Below are positions 20,259-28,933 of a stretch of DNA of 64,000 bases, piece after piece (the stretch's first letter is position 1; every line of letters starts with the position of its first letter). The stretch spans positions 3,782,001 through 3,846,000 of the forward strand of contig NZ_AP024650.1 of assembly GCF_019977275.1 (NCBI RefSeq), written 5' to 3'. Made by a program: the position numbers and the translations under genes. Source of the stretch: Arthrobacter sp. StoSoilB19 (lineage in GTDB: Bacteria > Actinomycetota > Actinomycetes > Actinomycetales > Micrococcaceae). The notes under the pieces are model-generated. The model was not told where the DNA came from, ran no database searches, and was given only the letters and a program-made list of their open reading frames with translations.

Positions 20259-21497
20259 TTAGTTTGCGGCCCCCGGGATGACGGCGCCGTCCTGGATGAC
20301 GAACTCAAGATGGTCAGCCATGTCGGCAAGCACAGCAATGTCCTGTACCGGATCAGCCGTCAGGACGAGCATGTCGGCGTCCGCTCCGGGCGCGATAATT
20401 CCAATTTCACCGGGCCTTCCCAGTAACTCGGCGGCCGTGGTGGTCGCGGCACGGATAGCGTCGATGGCCGGCTGGACCTTTCCCAGCAGCCTGAACTGTT
20501 CGTTCTGGTGACGATGCATGCCGCCCAGCAGGTCTGAACCGTAGACCAGCTTCACGCCTGCTTCGTGGGCCTGGGCAATGGCTTCAAGTCCACTGTTTAG
20601 GACAGAATCCACTTTGGCCCACATCTCCTCCGTCAGCCCGGACTCCCGGCCTTCTTCCTTCAGGGCCCAATATGTCACCAGGGTGGGCACCAGGAAGGCG
20701 TCCTTTTCCAGGAAGAGACGAAGGCTCTCGTCATCAAGAAGGTTGCCGTGTTCGATCGACCTGACTCCTGCCTCCAGGGCCCGGTTGATGGCGCGGGCAG
20801 TGTAGGCGTGCGCGGCGACGTACCGGTTGGCCGCCTCCGCTTCCTCCACGGCGGCCCGCATTTCATCGCGCGAGTACTGGGTGGAGTCGATGCGATCGGT
20901 GGGGGACGATACCCCTCCTGAGGCCATGATTTTGATGTGGTGGGCTCCCTTGCGGAGCTCGTCACGGGCCGCGGCGCGCACGGCGTCCACACCATCGGCA
21001 ACCCGGCCGATCCCGCAGCAGCCTTTGCGGTTGGGCTCATGGTCCTCGCCGGGAAGGCGCATATCGCCGTGGCCACCCGTCTGGCTGAGGGCCCGCCCGC
21101 AGAAGTGAAGCTTGGGACCCTCAAGAAGCCCTTCGGCCTGCGCCTTCGCCAGGCCGAAATCTGCACCTGAAAGGTCACGGACGGTGGTGAAGCCCCGCCG
21201 CAGCATACCCTGCATGATTCGGGCGGTCTGCGCATACACATAGGAGGGCGGAGTCCAGGTCAGCGAACGGAAGTCCGCGCTCGAGGCCACGACGTGCACG
21301 TGGGCGTCAATGAGGCCCGGGATGACATATTTGCCCGTTCCGTCAATGATCTGCGCTTCTTCCGGAGCATCCGCACCCTTCTCTACGCTCCTGATTTTTC
21401 CGCCTGCTGTGACTACGTCGGCGACCGAGAAGGTGCCGCCGTGAACGTCCAGGACACTGGCGTTCCTAATGACAAGTGGTTGGGTGGATTGAGTCAC
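20259..21497 (-). CDS. Metal-dependent amidohydrolase (imidazolonepropionase/prolidase-like)
   Basis: Cytoplasmic TIM-barrel hydrolase (412 aa) of the amidohydrolase superfamily. Metal ligands are visible: HxH at His66/His68 in LIDAHVHV, Lys189 in HIKIMASGG (a carboxylated-lysine bridge in binuclear members), His230, His250 in SIEHGN and Asp322 in LVYGSDL. The arrangement is that of the Xaa-Arg/Xaa-Pro dipeptidase and imidazolonepropionase-like subgroup, whose members cleave dipeptides, N-acyl amino acids or cyclic amides. It is the last gene of a tight operon: its ATG overlaps the stop of the GAF gene by 4 bp. With an MFS importer in the operon, it probably acts on whatever that transporter brings in. 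Substrate unknown. Confidence 0.9.
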   Translation of the reverse strand: MTQSTQPLVIRNASVLDVHGGTFSVADVVTAGGKIRSVEKGADAPEEAQIIDGTGKYVIPGLIDAHVHVVASSADFRSLTWTPPSYVYAQTARIMQGMLRRGFTTVRDLSGADFGLAKAQAEGLLEGPKLHFCGRALSQTGGHGDMRLPGEDHEPNRKGCCGIGRVADGVDAVRAAARDELRKGAHHIKIMASGGVSSPTDRIDSTQYSRDEMRAAVEEAEAANRYVAAHAYTARAINRALEAGVRSIEHGNLLDDESLRLFLEKDAFLVPTLVTYWALKEEGRESGLTEEMWAKVDSVLNSGLEAIAQAHEAGVKLVYGSDLLGGMHRHQNEQFRLLGKVQPAIDAIRAATTTAAELLGRPGEIGIIAPGADADMLVLTADPVQDIAVLADMADHLEFVIQDGAVIPGAAN

Positions 21498-21985
21498 GGG
21501 CGGACTGCTTCCTTTCCGGTAAAGACGGTTTGGTCTGAATTGATAAAGGCCGATGCGATCTCTTCGGTCGCAGCGGACACAACTGCTGATGCGGTGCTGA
21601 GGCTCCGATCGGTGTACTTTCCTTCGGCATCAAGCAGTGCCAACACACCCACCACCGCACCGCCGGAGACCACGGGAATATTGATGACCGCACCGCATCC
21701 GAGGGACTGAATCAGGGCAACATCAGTAAACACTTCGGCCAGCGACTCCAGATCGGGTGCCAGGAATGGCTGCTGCTTAGCTATGACGGTTTCCAGCCAG
21801 CCTGCAGAGATTTCCACGGACTTTTCAGCACCCAGCGGGTACTCCTCTGGATGGCTGGTGAACACACGCCGCAATACGGAGTCTGCCTGCAGCCAACGGA
21901 GTGCGGTGAACAGGATGACTCCAGGATCCTGGCGCAATTCTCCGTAGACGGCCTGGAGTGCTGCGTCGACTTTCGATCCGTTCAT
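21494..21985 (-). CDS. Single-domain GAF protein
   Basis: 163-residue protein consisting of one GAF domain and little else: an N-terminal helix (QAVYGELRQDPGVILFTALRW), then a core with GAVINIPVVSGGAVVGVLALLDAEG, the central GAF beta-strands. There is no output domain. Its ATG overlaps the MFS stop by 4 bp and its stop overlaps the amidohydrolase start by 4 bp, so the three proteins are translationally coupled. A stand-alone GAF domain may bind the imported substrate and regulate the enzyme or transporter, or may itself be an enzyme (compare the fRMsr methionine-sulfoxide reductases). It has only one cysteine (in SLGCGAV), so an fRMsr-type three-Cys mechanism is unlikely. Confidence 0.85.
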   Translation of the reverse strand: MNGSKVDAALQAVYGELRQDPGVILFTALRWLQADSVLRRVFTSHPEEYPLGAEKSVEISAGWLETVIAKQQPFLAPDLESLAEVFTDVALIQSLGCGAVINIPVVSGGAVVGVLALLDAEGKYTDRSLSTASAVVSAATEEIASAFINSDQTVFTGKEAVRP

Positions 21986-23376
21986 TTGCCGCCTCCCACT
22001 GCGGCCGGGCGCTCCGGTTCAGTGCGGGCGTTGATATCTTCCAAGGACTTGCCCGCTGTCGACGTTCCAAAGATGACCACACCCAGAACGCCGACTGCCA
22101 GGACCACCGTGGTCATGGTGAAGACACCGCCGAAGCCCAGGGTTGCGGCGAACACACCGATGATGGACGGGGCCAGGATGCTTCCCACCCTGCCAACGGC
22201 ACTTGCCAGCCCTACGCCGGTAGCCCGCATCCACGTGGGGAAAAGTTCCGGCGTGTATGCGTAAACGCCGGCGTAGGTGCCGTTGAGGAAGAAGGAAAGC
22301 GTTGCTGCCGCCACCAGGATCATCCCGGCATCGCTGGATTGGCTGAGCCAGAACGCGCTGAGGGCCGAGCCCGCCAGGTACAGGGCGATGGTGTTCTTGC
22401 GGTCGATGCGGTCGCAGAGCCAGGCGGCGGAGAAGTAGCCGGGGATTTGGGCCAGGTAAATGATGATGGAGTATTCGAAGCTCTTGGTGACCGTGATTCC
22501 GCGCCCCACAAGAAGGGTGGGGATCCAGGAGAAGAATCCGTAGTAGGAGAAGGTGATGACGAACCAAATCAGCCAGATCACGGCGGTCCTGCGACGGAGG
22601 GCAGGCGACCACATGACCTTCAGGGCGTTCCAAATGCTGATTTTTTGCCCATGCTTGGCAATATCCTCGACGCCTTCCTCCGCTGCCGGCAACTCCTTGC
22701 CTGTTGCGCGGAGGACCTTCTGCTCGAAGCCTTCAACCACGCGTTGGGCTTCCGCCGCACGGCCTTGACTCATGAGGAAGCGGGGTGATTCAGGCAGGCT
22801 GCGGCGCCACCAGAGGAGCAGCAGGATGGGAACTGCCGTGATGACCTGCGCCCACCGCCATCCGTCGTCGCCCACGGGGACGACGAACCGTCCGATGAAT
22901 GCGGCGGCAACGAAGCCGAAGGAGAAGAACCCGGCCAGCGTCCCGATGAACCAGCCACGCCGCTTGGGCGGGATGAACTCTGAGAGGAACGGGGCGATGA
23001 TGACGCTTTCCGCTCCAGCGCCGAGCCCTGCAAGGACACGTGCAACAAGGAAGACTTCAAAATTGGGCGCCATGGCAGCAACCACGGACATGGCGCAGTA
23101 GAAGGCAAGGGCCCACAGCATGACCTTCTTGCGCCCGAACCGGTCCCCCATCCAGCCGGAAAGAATAGCGCCAAAGAAGAAGCCCAGCGGCGCAGCGGAG
23201 CCAACCAGGCCCAGGGACGCCGTGCTGAGGCCCCAGAGTTCCTGGATGCGGGGCAGCAGGAAAGCCACGACCGCGCCGTCCATGCCGTCAAAGGAGTATC
23301 CAAGCCCTCCGATAAGGAGAAGCTTGTAGTGTGGACGACTGAGTGGGAGCCGGTCCAGGCGAGCTGTTAGAGACAT
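21982..23376 (-). CDS. MFS transporter, metabolite:H+ symporter type
   Basis: Proton-coupled importer with about twelve membrane helices (464 aa), related to the AAHS/SHS sugar- and carboxylate-symporters: helix 1 has GLGYSFDGMDGAVVAFLLP, loop 2-3 GWMGDRFGRKKVM, and the repeat in the second half CDRIDRKNTIAL. First gene of the operon MFS-GAF-amidohydrolase. The frame begins at TTG 23400, but ATG 23376 (MSLTARLDRLPL) with CAGGATT upstream is the better start. It is divergent from an RpiR regulator, with a palindrome in the 101-bp control region. Substrate is probably a small amide, peptide or carboxylate degraded by the amidohydrolase. Confidence 0.92.
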   Translation of the reverse strand: MSLTARLDRLPLSRPHYKLLLIGGLGYSFDGMDGAVVAFLLPRIQELWGLSTASLGLVGSAAPLGFFFGAILSGWMGDRFGRKKVMLWALAFYCAMSVVAAMAPNFEVFLVARVLAGLGAGAESVIIAPFLSEFIPPKRRGWFIGTLAGFFSFGFVAAAFIGRFVVPVGDDGWRWAQVITAVPILLLLWWRRSLPESPRFLMSQGRAAEAQRVVEGFEQKVLRATGKELPAAEEGVEDIAKHGQKISIWNALKVMWSPALRRRTAVIWLIWFVITFSYYGFFSWIPTLLVGRGITVTKSFEYSIIIYLAQIPGYFSAAWLCDRIDRKNTIALYLAGSALSAFWLSQSSDAGMILVAAATLSFFLNGTYAGVYAYTPELFPTWMRATGVGLASAVGRVGSILAPSIIGVFAATLGFGGVFTMTTVVLAVGVLGVVIFGTSTAGKSLEDINARTEPERPAAVGGGK

Positions 23377-23420
23377 GGGAATCCTGCCGAAGTGGGCCAA
23401 GTTGTACAGTTTTTAGAATT

Positions 23421-23436
23421 TGCACAGATCCGTGCA
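23421..23436. promoter_or_regulatory. Candidate RpiR operator in divergent control region
   Basis: The 16-mer TGCACAGATCCGTGCA is an inverted repeat with arms TGCAC/GTGCA and only one mismatched pair near the centre. It lies midway between the MFS and RpiR starts, the expected place for an autoregulating repressor. Confidence 0.6.
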
Positions 23437-23477
23437 TGTAGATTGAAGTTACGTGGATCACTTGCGGAGGTCAATAG

Positions 23478-24356
23478 GTGAAACAAGAAGTTAACAGCGC
23501 CACCTTGACCGAATGGCTCGACGGCCAGGCCCAGGGACGCAAGCTTGCAGCCCGGCAGCTGCAGGTACTGGGTGTCCTTCGATCCCAGCCCCGGCTGGCC
23601 TCCTACGGTTCAGTCAGCGACATAGCGGCCGCGGCATCGTCGAACGCGTCGACCGTGACCCGCACCGCCCAAACGCTTGGTTTCAAGGGGTGGGCTGAGT
23701 TTCAATTCGAGCTCCGCTCCCGGTTCCTCGCATCGCTGAGCGCAGTCGAAATCGCCGCCGAACACAACGGCCACGTCAGCAGCCCGGCGCAGGCCTCGCT
23801 GACCACCGATCGGTCCAACCTGGCGCACCTGGAGCGGACCGTGGATCCGGGCGTGGTCCATGCGGTTGCCGAGGCCATCGCAGGTGCGCGGCAAACCCTC
23901 ATTATTGCTGCCGGCAGTTATGCCATTCCGGGTAAGGCGCTGGAACACAACGCCATCATTGCCGGGTACGACGTCAGGCTGTTCGACGCCGACGTGGCGG
24001 CACTGACCAATGCTGTGGCTCGCCTGACGCCGGACGATCTGGTCATTGCCATCAGCCTTTGGCGCGTCTATGACAGCACCGTCCGGGCCGTGGACATCGC
24101 ACACAGTCTCGGCACCAGGATCGTTACCATCACGGACACCGCCAGCTCACCGGTTGCGGAACATGCAACGGACCGGATTGTGGTGCCTGCCGAAAGTGCG
24201 GGCTTCTTCCCCTCCCTGACGGGCGCAGTGGCGGCGGTGCAGGCTGTGGCTGTTGAGCTCGCTTCCTTGGATCGCGATCGGTCGACGCGGAGTATCGCGG
24301 CTTCGGAACGCACCTGGGACCAGATGCGGATCATGCACCCGCGGCCCAGTTCATAA
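23478..24356 (+). CDS. MurR/RpiR-family transcriptional regulator
   Basis: 292-aa regulator with an N-terminal RpiR helix-turn-helix (roughly residues 30-80; VSDIAAAASSNASTVTRTAQTLGF) and a C-terminal SIS sugar-phosphate-binding domain (~125-250; TLIIAAGSYAIPGKALEHN and LVIAISLWRVYDSTVRAV). The canonical SIS serine-rich loop GxSG is replaced by AAGSYA, so the ligand may not be a sugar phosphate. GTG 23478 is the start, with GGAGG upstream. It is divergent from the MFS-GAF-amidohydrolase operon and most likely controls it. Ligand unknown. Confidence 0.92.
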   Translation: MKQEVNSATLTEWLDGQAQGRKLAARQLQVLGVLRSQPRLASYGSVSDIAAAASSNASTVTRTAQTLGFKGWAEFQFELRSRFLASLSAVEIAAEHNGHVSSPAQASLTTDRSNLAHLERTVDPGVVHAVAEAIAGARQTLIIAAGSYAIPGKALEHNAIIAGYDVRLFDADVAALTNAVARLTPDDLVIAISLWRVYDSTVRAVDIAHSLGTRIVTITDTASSPVAEHATDRIVVPAESAGFFPSLTGAVAAVQAVAVELASLDRDRSTRSIAASERTWDQMRIMHPRPSS

Positions 24357-24585
24357 GCTGCCCAATGATAGGACCGGCAGAGGTAGTCGTTCAGGTGGGT
24401 GGCCGGTGTATCGGTACTGATGTGCGCGCGGCTTCATCGGAACAACTCACGGTGATGTTCAGCGGTTCACGTCTTCTCTTTTCAGCGGGTCCTTAGCCTC
24501 TTTCGACCCGCCCTTCACACCCATAGCATCAGCGCATTAGAACAGCCGGATGCTTGGCAGCTTTTTGGAGGTGGAGGGGGAAGCA

Positions 24586-25701
24586 ATGAGCGCTGACCGG
24601 AAACTTTCCCCGTGGAAAGGTCTTGCGCTTGTCGCGGCACAGGCCCTTCTCCTCGGAGGGTGCGCGCAAGGCGGTGCGCCTCCGTCACCAACAGCGTCGC
24701 CCTCATCCGAACCAATGCAGTCCCCCTTGTCCGGACCAACGCGGTCAGCTTCAGCCAAGTCGGGCAGTCCGGCCTGTGACCTGATCACACCCGAGATCGC
24801 CGTAAAGATCGATCCTGGTTTGGCCCAAATGGGCCCAGGGGGCAAACCGGCGGGGAGCCAGGGGTATGTGTGCAGTTACATGAGCAAGGCGGAGAAGGTC
24901 CTTGCGCTCACCGTTTCACTGACCTCACCCGCGTCGGCGGCGGAGATCGCCGAAACGAAAAAGACACCGGACTGCTCGGTCATTGAGGGCATCGGTGATT
25001 TCGCATGCATGCAGTGGTCGGGCTGGTTCCGCGGCGAGTCCGGCGGGGCGTCGGCAAACACGGTGCTCAAGGCTGTCCGCGGCAACGAGTCGCTCGACCT
25101 GCGGATCGTGGCCATGCCGCCAATGTCACCGGACACCCCGGGACCGGACGGCGACGCCGCGGCGCGCGCACTTGCCCAGGCCCTTGTCGAGGGCGGGTGG
25201 GGCAACGGGGCTGAACTCCGTGTACCGCCCGCCCCGCCCGTCGGTCCCCAGACTGAGACGAACAATCCCGTATGTGCCTTGGTAAGCGTAGACGCGCTCA
25301 AGCAGGCCTTTGGCACCACAACGCAGGCGCAGGTTCTCCCGGGTGAGGGTAACTGTCGGTACCAATTTGGTGCTCTGGGTACGCCCGGGGCGGACTCGCT
25401 CAAATTCGCCATCGAGCTCCATCAAGGCGGTGCGTCCGCGCTCTCGGGGCCTATGCCGCCTGATGGCCAAAGCATCGAAGGCGTTGGAGACAAAGCAATC
25501 CTGCTAATCCGATCAGACCCGGGCGGACCCAAGGCTCTCCGGCCGCCAAGTGATGTACCGGTTACCTACATGTCACTGATGGTGGCCCGCGGCCAGAACA
25601 TGGCCATATTCGTCGCAGAGATCCTGATCTCACCAGCTGGACCCACCGAAGAGCAGGTTAAGGAACAGTTCGTCACCTTGGTCAAGGGGATCGACTTCTG
25701 A
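24586..25701 (+). CDS. Secreted lipoprotein, DUF3558-like, two repeats
   Basis: Membrane-anchored lipoprotein (371 aa). ATG 24586 (site GGAGGGGG) gives a signal peptide whose lipobox LLGGC puts the lipidated Cys at 26; a Ser/Pro-rich linker follows. The mature part has two similar modules: CDLITPEIAVKIDP... with GYVCSYM, and CALVSVDALKQAFG... with GNCRYQF. Each has a Cys pair as in the actinobacterial DUF3558 fold. Function is unknown; relatives are cell-envelope proteins. Codon use looks slightly less GC-biased than neighbours, and it is followed by a broken relative, so this 2-kb stretch may have a different history. The 229 bases before it (24357-24585) contain no gene I can support. Confidence 0.75.
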   Translation: MSADRKLSPWKGLALVAAQALLLGGCAQGGAPPSPTASPSSEPMQSPLSGPTRSASAKSGSPACDLITPEIAVKIDPGLAQMGPGGKPAGSQGYVCSYMSKAEKVLALTVSLTSPASAAEIAETKKTPDCSVIEGIGDFACMQWSGWFRGESGGASANTVLKAVRGNESLDLRIVAMPPMSPDTPGPDGDAAARALAQALVEGGWGNGAELRVPPAPPVGPQTETNNPVCALVSVDALKQAFGTTTQAQVLPGEGNCRYQFGALGTPGADSLKFAIELHQGGASALSGPMPPDGQSIEGVGDKAILLIRSDPGGPKALRPPSDVPVTYMSLMVARGQNMAIFVAEILISPAGPTEEQVKEQFVTLVKGIDF

Positions 25702-25760
25702 GACAGCCCCTGCCCGCCCCAACAAGCTCTGGGACGGAAACCAACAGGAGGAGGACCCCG

Positions 25761-26370
25761 ATGCATCCAGAAGCCAGCAGCAAAGTGCTGGAGCCTTACG
25801 GCGGAAGGGCCGAAGACACAGCCATGGTCCGCAAGTCCTATGCCTTGATCACCCAACCACCGGCGTCTGGATCGACTCCGCCGATCCTCGGTCCGACCGA
25901 GCCAGGTGAATGCAACGTCTTCCACAGGTCGTGGCAGCACGAGGCGCAATTGGATCCCTCCATGGGCTTCGCGCTGGCCGAGATCTTCAACGCCGGCAAT
26001 CGAGGCATGGGCATGGTTCTCTTTGATGTGCGGAGCGCGCCTCGGGAGACGCTCGCCAAAGCGGACTTTGACTACAGCCCGGAGCTGATGGCTCGCTGCG
26101 CCATGTTTGACCAGACACTTTCCTCAGCCAATGGACCCCAGAGGTTCACCATTCAACTTCCTCCCTGGTCCGGACATTGGTGAGAAGGCGTACCTGACCA
26201 AGGAATCCTTCGACGGCAACGCTGTTGGGGTCGGGCTCCGCGTCCTTGCCGGAACGGTGTCTCTGGACATGGGTGCCAACACAGGTGCGGCGATAACTGA
26301 GGAAGAGGCGCTGACCCTGATGTCGAAGATAGCGCAGGAGTTTGTCGACGAGATGAAGAATCCTCACTAG
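25761..26370 (+). pseudogene. Frameshifted envelope-type protein related to the neighbouring lipoprotein
   Basis: Two overlapping frames appear to be halves of one ~200-aa protein. The first (ATG 25761, strong AGGAGGAGG site) contains ECNVFHRSW and RCAMFDQTL, and stops at 26183. The second is one base out of phase, has no ribosome site, and continues GPDIGEKAYLTKESFDG... with a C-terminal pattern (GxKAxL, then a conserved strand, then TEEEALTLMSKIAQEF) that mirrors the end of the preceding lipoprotein (GDKAILL ... TEEQVKEQFVTLV). The switch must fall between about 26110 and 26180. No signal peptide is visible at the N terminus, unlike the neighbour, so the gene may be truncated at both levels. 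A sequencing error cannot be excluded. Confidence 0.55.
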
Positions 26371-26688
26371 CGTGAAGCATTCCGGCGGCTTTTGGTGCCC
26401 CGCCGTGGCCGCCTTGCCGCGAGCCGGGAACAACTGCGCCCACCGCCGCCAGACGGGCAGACGCTTAAGCACGCGCCGCGTTCCAGCGCACTGCGTCGGA
26501 ACGGGGGCCCGTCGTGGTCCCACAGCACCCCTCCGCACCTGTGGCAGCGCCAAATCTTTGGGCTCTGGCCTCCCGATCGACGACATGAAAAAGGCGCGCC
26601 CCGAGTAGCTGAGCGCGCCCTTCCCGATCCTCCATATAGCCCTTAATCAGGCTGCATCTGCATGATGACTTCGCCGGAGTCCGGCGGC
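26371..26688. other. Non-coding spacer of ~320 bp
   Basis: No convincing gene on either strand: short open frames here lack ribosome sites and have arginine-rich translations typical of chance frames in GC-rich DNA. The only feature I see is the minus-strand hairpin at 26588-26619. Confidence 0.5.
26588..26619 (-). terminator. Terminator of the PL11 gene
   Basis: On the minus strand, GCGCGC and its complement form a 7-bp stem (26613-26619 with 26593-26599) directly followed by TTTTT. It lies 70 bases beyond the PL11 stop codon. Confidence 0.6.
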
Positions 26689-28704
26689 TTACCTGGCCTT
26701 GCCTGCGTAGAAGACAGCCGGTGAGGCCGGCGTCTGCATGCCCTCACCGATGAAGAAGCTGGGGTGCGGAGGCTGGTTGTAGCCGACCGTCTCGCGGGCC
26801 ACGCCGGTCCGGTACATGGGGTCGTGCATCAGGGTGCGGAGCCGGACCTCGGTGGGCGAGGTGGTGGTGTAGATCCGCAGCTCGGTGCTGTCGGCGGAGG
26901 GGAACACCAGTTCCTCGCGCCAGTCACCCAGCAAGTCGGCCTGCAGTGACGGGTTGCCCTTGGTGCCGTTGTTGGTCCTAGCGCCGGTGGCTGTCAGGAG
27001 CCGGTCGCTGGTTTCGGTTTCCCAGTTCCACTTGGAGATGGTGGGTACGCCCACGCCTGCCTCGGCATTGAAGTCGTGGTCAACGATTTCCCGCAGCAGG
27101 TCGCCGTCCCACCAGGCCATGAAGTTGGCCGCCGGGATCTTGTCCGAAATCCGCTCGCCCTTGGCCGACATCAGGAACCCCGCCGGTGAGTTCCAGGCAG
27201 CGTCACCGCCCACGGCCCAGCTTTCCGAGCCTGGGAACCGGGGGTCGATGTCGCCGGTGGCGCCTCGGCCGGTGTCCTTGACAGCGGGAATGCTCCAGAG
27301 CACTTCACCGGTGGCGGAGTCGCGGAAGGTGGCACCGCGATTGCCGCTCGCGGACATGCTCTCGTGTACGGCGAACGTCTCAAAGCCCGGCCGCGAGGGG
27401 TCAAGGTCGCCGGTGTGGATGGCGTCGCCGTGGCCCAGCTTGGTGTTGTACAGCGGCGTGCCGTCGTCGTCGACCGTCATGGAGCCGAAGACGAACTCAT
27501 CCTTGCCATCCTGGTCCACGTCCGCCACAGACAGGTTGTGATTGCCCTGGCCCTTGTATTCGGCCCCGGCCACGTCGGAATCGAACTTCCACCGCTTGAC
27601 CAGTTTGCCGTTGACCAGGTCGTAGGTGACCAGGACCGTGCGGGTGTAGTAGCCGCGGCTGAACATCATGGACGGGTGCTCACCATCGAGGTACGCCACT
27701 CCGGCAAGGAAACGGTCCACGCGGTTGCCGTAACCATCACCCCAGGCGGCTACGCTCCCGCGCGGCGGATCATAGGGAACCGTATCCATAATGGTGCCGC
27801 TGGCACCGTTGAACACAGTGAGGAATTCCGGCCCTGACAGGACGTAGCCGGCGCTGTTGCGGTAGTCAGCCGCAGCATCGCCAATGACGGTCCCTGCCGC
27901 ATCGGTGGTGCCGTCCGCAGTTTTGAAGGCCACTTCGCCTGTGCCGTCGCCGTCGAAGTCGTAGGCCAGCATCTGGGTGTAATGGGCGCCGGCACGGATG
28001 TTGCGGCCAAGGTCGATTCGCCAAAGCTTGGTGCCGTCCATCTTGTAGGCGTCCACGTACACATTGCCGGTGTAGCCGGACTTGGAGTTGTCCTGGGCGT
28101 TGGACGGGTTCCAGAGCTGGATGATTTCGTAGCCGCCATCGCCGTCCAGATCCGCCACACTCGAATCGTTGGCCGTATAGGTGTACGGCTTGCCGTCCTT
28201 GCTGACGCCGTCGGCGGGCTTGTCCAGTTTGATGGGCAGGTAGTTCTGCGCCAGCGGACTGAATTCGGCACTGAGCTTGCCCTGCCCGTTGCCGTTCCCA
28301 ACCGTCTTGATGACGTACTTCGAGGCCGCCGTTCCCGCAGGATCCACATAGGTGGTGGTGCTGCGGATGGGCTCGTCGGTGATCTGGACGCCGTCACGGA
28401 TGACGTGGAAGCCCACGCTGTCCTTGTCCAGGCCGAGCATCCGCCAACCCAGGGTGACGCCCCGGTCCGTGAGCACAGCCACGGGGGCACGGTCCAGGGT
28501 TTCCACCTGGCGTGTGGGCCCGGACGGTGCCGGGGCGGCGGGGCTGGCCTGGGCGGCCGGCCCGGCCTGGCCGGGATCAGCAGCAGCAAGCGGGACGCCA
28601 GTGAAAGCCAGTGCTGCGGCGAGCGTTGCCGCCGCTGCGGCCGGCGCGGCCTTCCAGGCCCTGCCCGCTGGGGATTGCGGGGAACACATTGAGGGTTGTG
28701 CCAA
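26689..28704 (-). CDS. Secreted rhamnogalacturonan lyase (PL11, YesW/YesX type)
   Basis: Polysaccharide lyase (671 aa) that cleaves the rhamnogalacturonan I backbone of pectin by beta-elimination outside the cell. The family pattern is clear: repeated Ca-binding blade motifs such as DLDGDGGYEIIQLW, DFDGDGTGEVAFKTADG, DVDQDGKDEFVFGS and DHDFNAEAGVG, with HTGDLDPSRPGFETF and LLGDWREELVFPS. TTG 28704 is chosen because AAAGGAG stands 8 bases upstream; in-frame ATG 28689 is the alternative. Either gives a signal peptide (GRAWKAAP, then Ala-rich core, cleavage near LAAADPG). The open frame extends to 29208 only because of GC bias. An upstream promoter with LacI-type palindromes suggests repression without pectin. 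It pairs functionally with the cytoplasmic PL26 protein. Confidence 0.9.
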   Translation of the reverse strand: MAQPSMCSPQSPAGRAWKAAPAAAAATLAAALAFTGVPLAAADPGQAGPAAQASPAAPAPSGPTRQVETLDRAPVAVLTDRGVTLGWRMLGLDKDSVGFHVIRDGVQITDEPIRSTTTYVDPAGTAASKYVIKTVGNGNGQGKLSAEFSPLAQNYLPIKLDKPADGVSKDGKPYTYTANDSSVADLDGDGGYEIIQLWNPSNAQDNSKSGYTGNVYVDAYKMDGTKLWRIDLGRNIRAGAHYTQMLAYDFDGDGTGEVAFKTADGTTDAAGTVIGDAAADYRNSAGYVLSGPEFLTVFNGASGTIMDTVPYDPPRGSVAAWGDGYGNRVDRFLAGVAYLDGEHPSMMFSRGYYTRTVLVTYDLVNGKLVKRWKFDSDVAGAEYKGQGNHNLSVADVDQDGKDEFVFGSMTVDDDGTPLYNTKLGHGDAIHTGDLDPSRPGFETFAVHESMSASGNRGATFRDSATGEVLWSIPAVKDTGRGATGDIDPRFPGSESWAVGGDAAWNSPAGFLMSAKGERISDKIPAANFMAWWDGDLLREIVDHDFNAEAGVGVPTISKWNWETETSDRLLTATGARTNNGTKGNPSLQADLLGDWREELVFPSADSTELRIYTTTSPTEVRLRTLMHDPMYRTGVARETVGYNQPPHPSFFIGEGMQTPASPAVFYAGKAR

Positions 28705-28754
28705 AAGAACATCTCCTTTGATGCGGCGGCAGCTGAGTCTGCCGCACGTCAGTT

Positions 28755-28766
28755 TGGAACGTTTCA
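28755..28766 (-). promoter_or_regulatory. Second LacI-like palindrome before PL11
   Basis: TGGAACGTTTCA is a 12-bp inverted repeat around a central CG with one mismatched pair, in the PL11 leader 51-62 bp before the start codon. Weaker than the site at 28823; possibly an auxiliary operator. Confidence 0.4.
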
Positions 28767-28822
28767 TTCGCGGCAAGGATCTCACTCCCGAGTGATGTGG
28801 AGGAGGGATGGAAGCTGCGGGG

Positions 28823-28871
28823 AAACGCTTTCTGCCCTTTAGGTTTATCAGCGCATGACAAATATGGTCAA
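28823..28871 (-). promoter_or_regulatory. PL11 promoter with LacI-type operator at the start site
   Basis: On the minus strand a -35 box TTGACC (28866-28871), a 16-base spacer and a -10 box GATAAA (28844-28849) form one of the better promoters in the window. The palindrome GAAACGCTTTC (28823-28833) begins 10 bases after the -10 box, so a bound repressor would block initiation. It shares the GAAA/TTTC arms and the position of the palindrome at the PL26 gene. Confidence 0.65.
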
Positions 28872-28933
28872 TAGTGTGACGGAAGTAATTGGGAGATTTT
28901 GTTCCATTGCGTTTGTTTCCCACCTCGTTGGAT

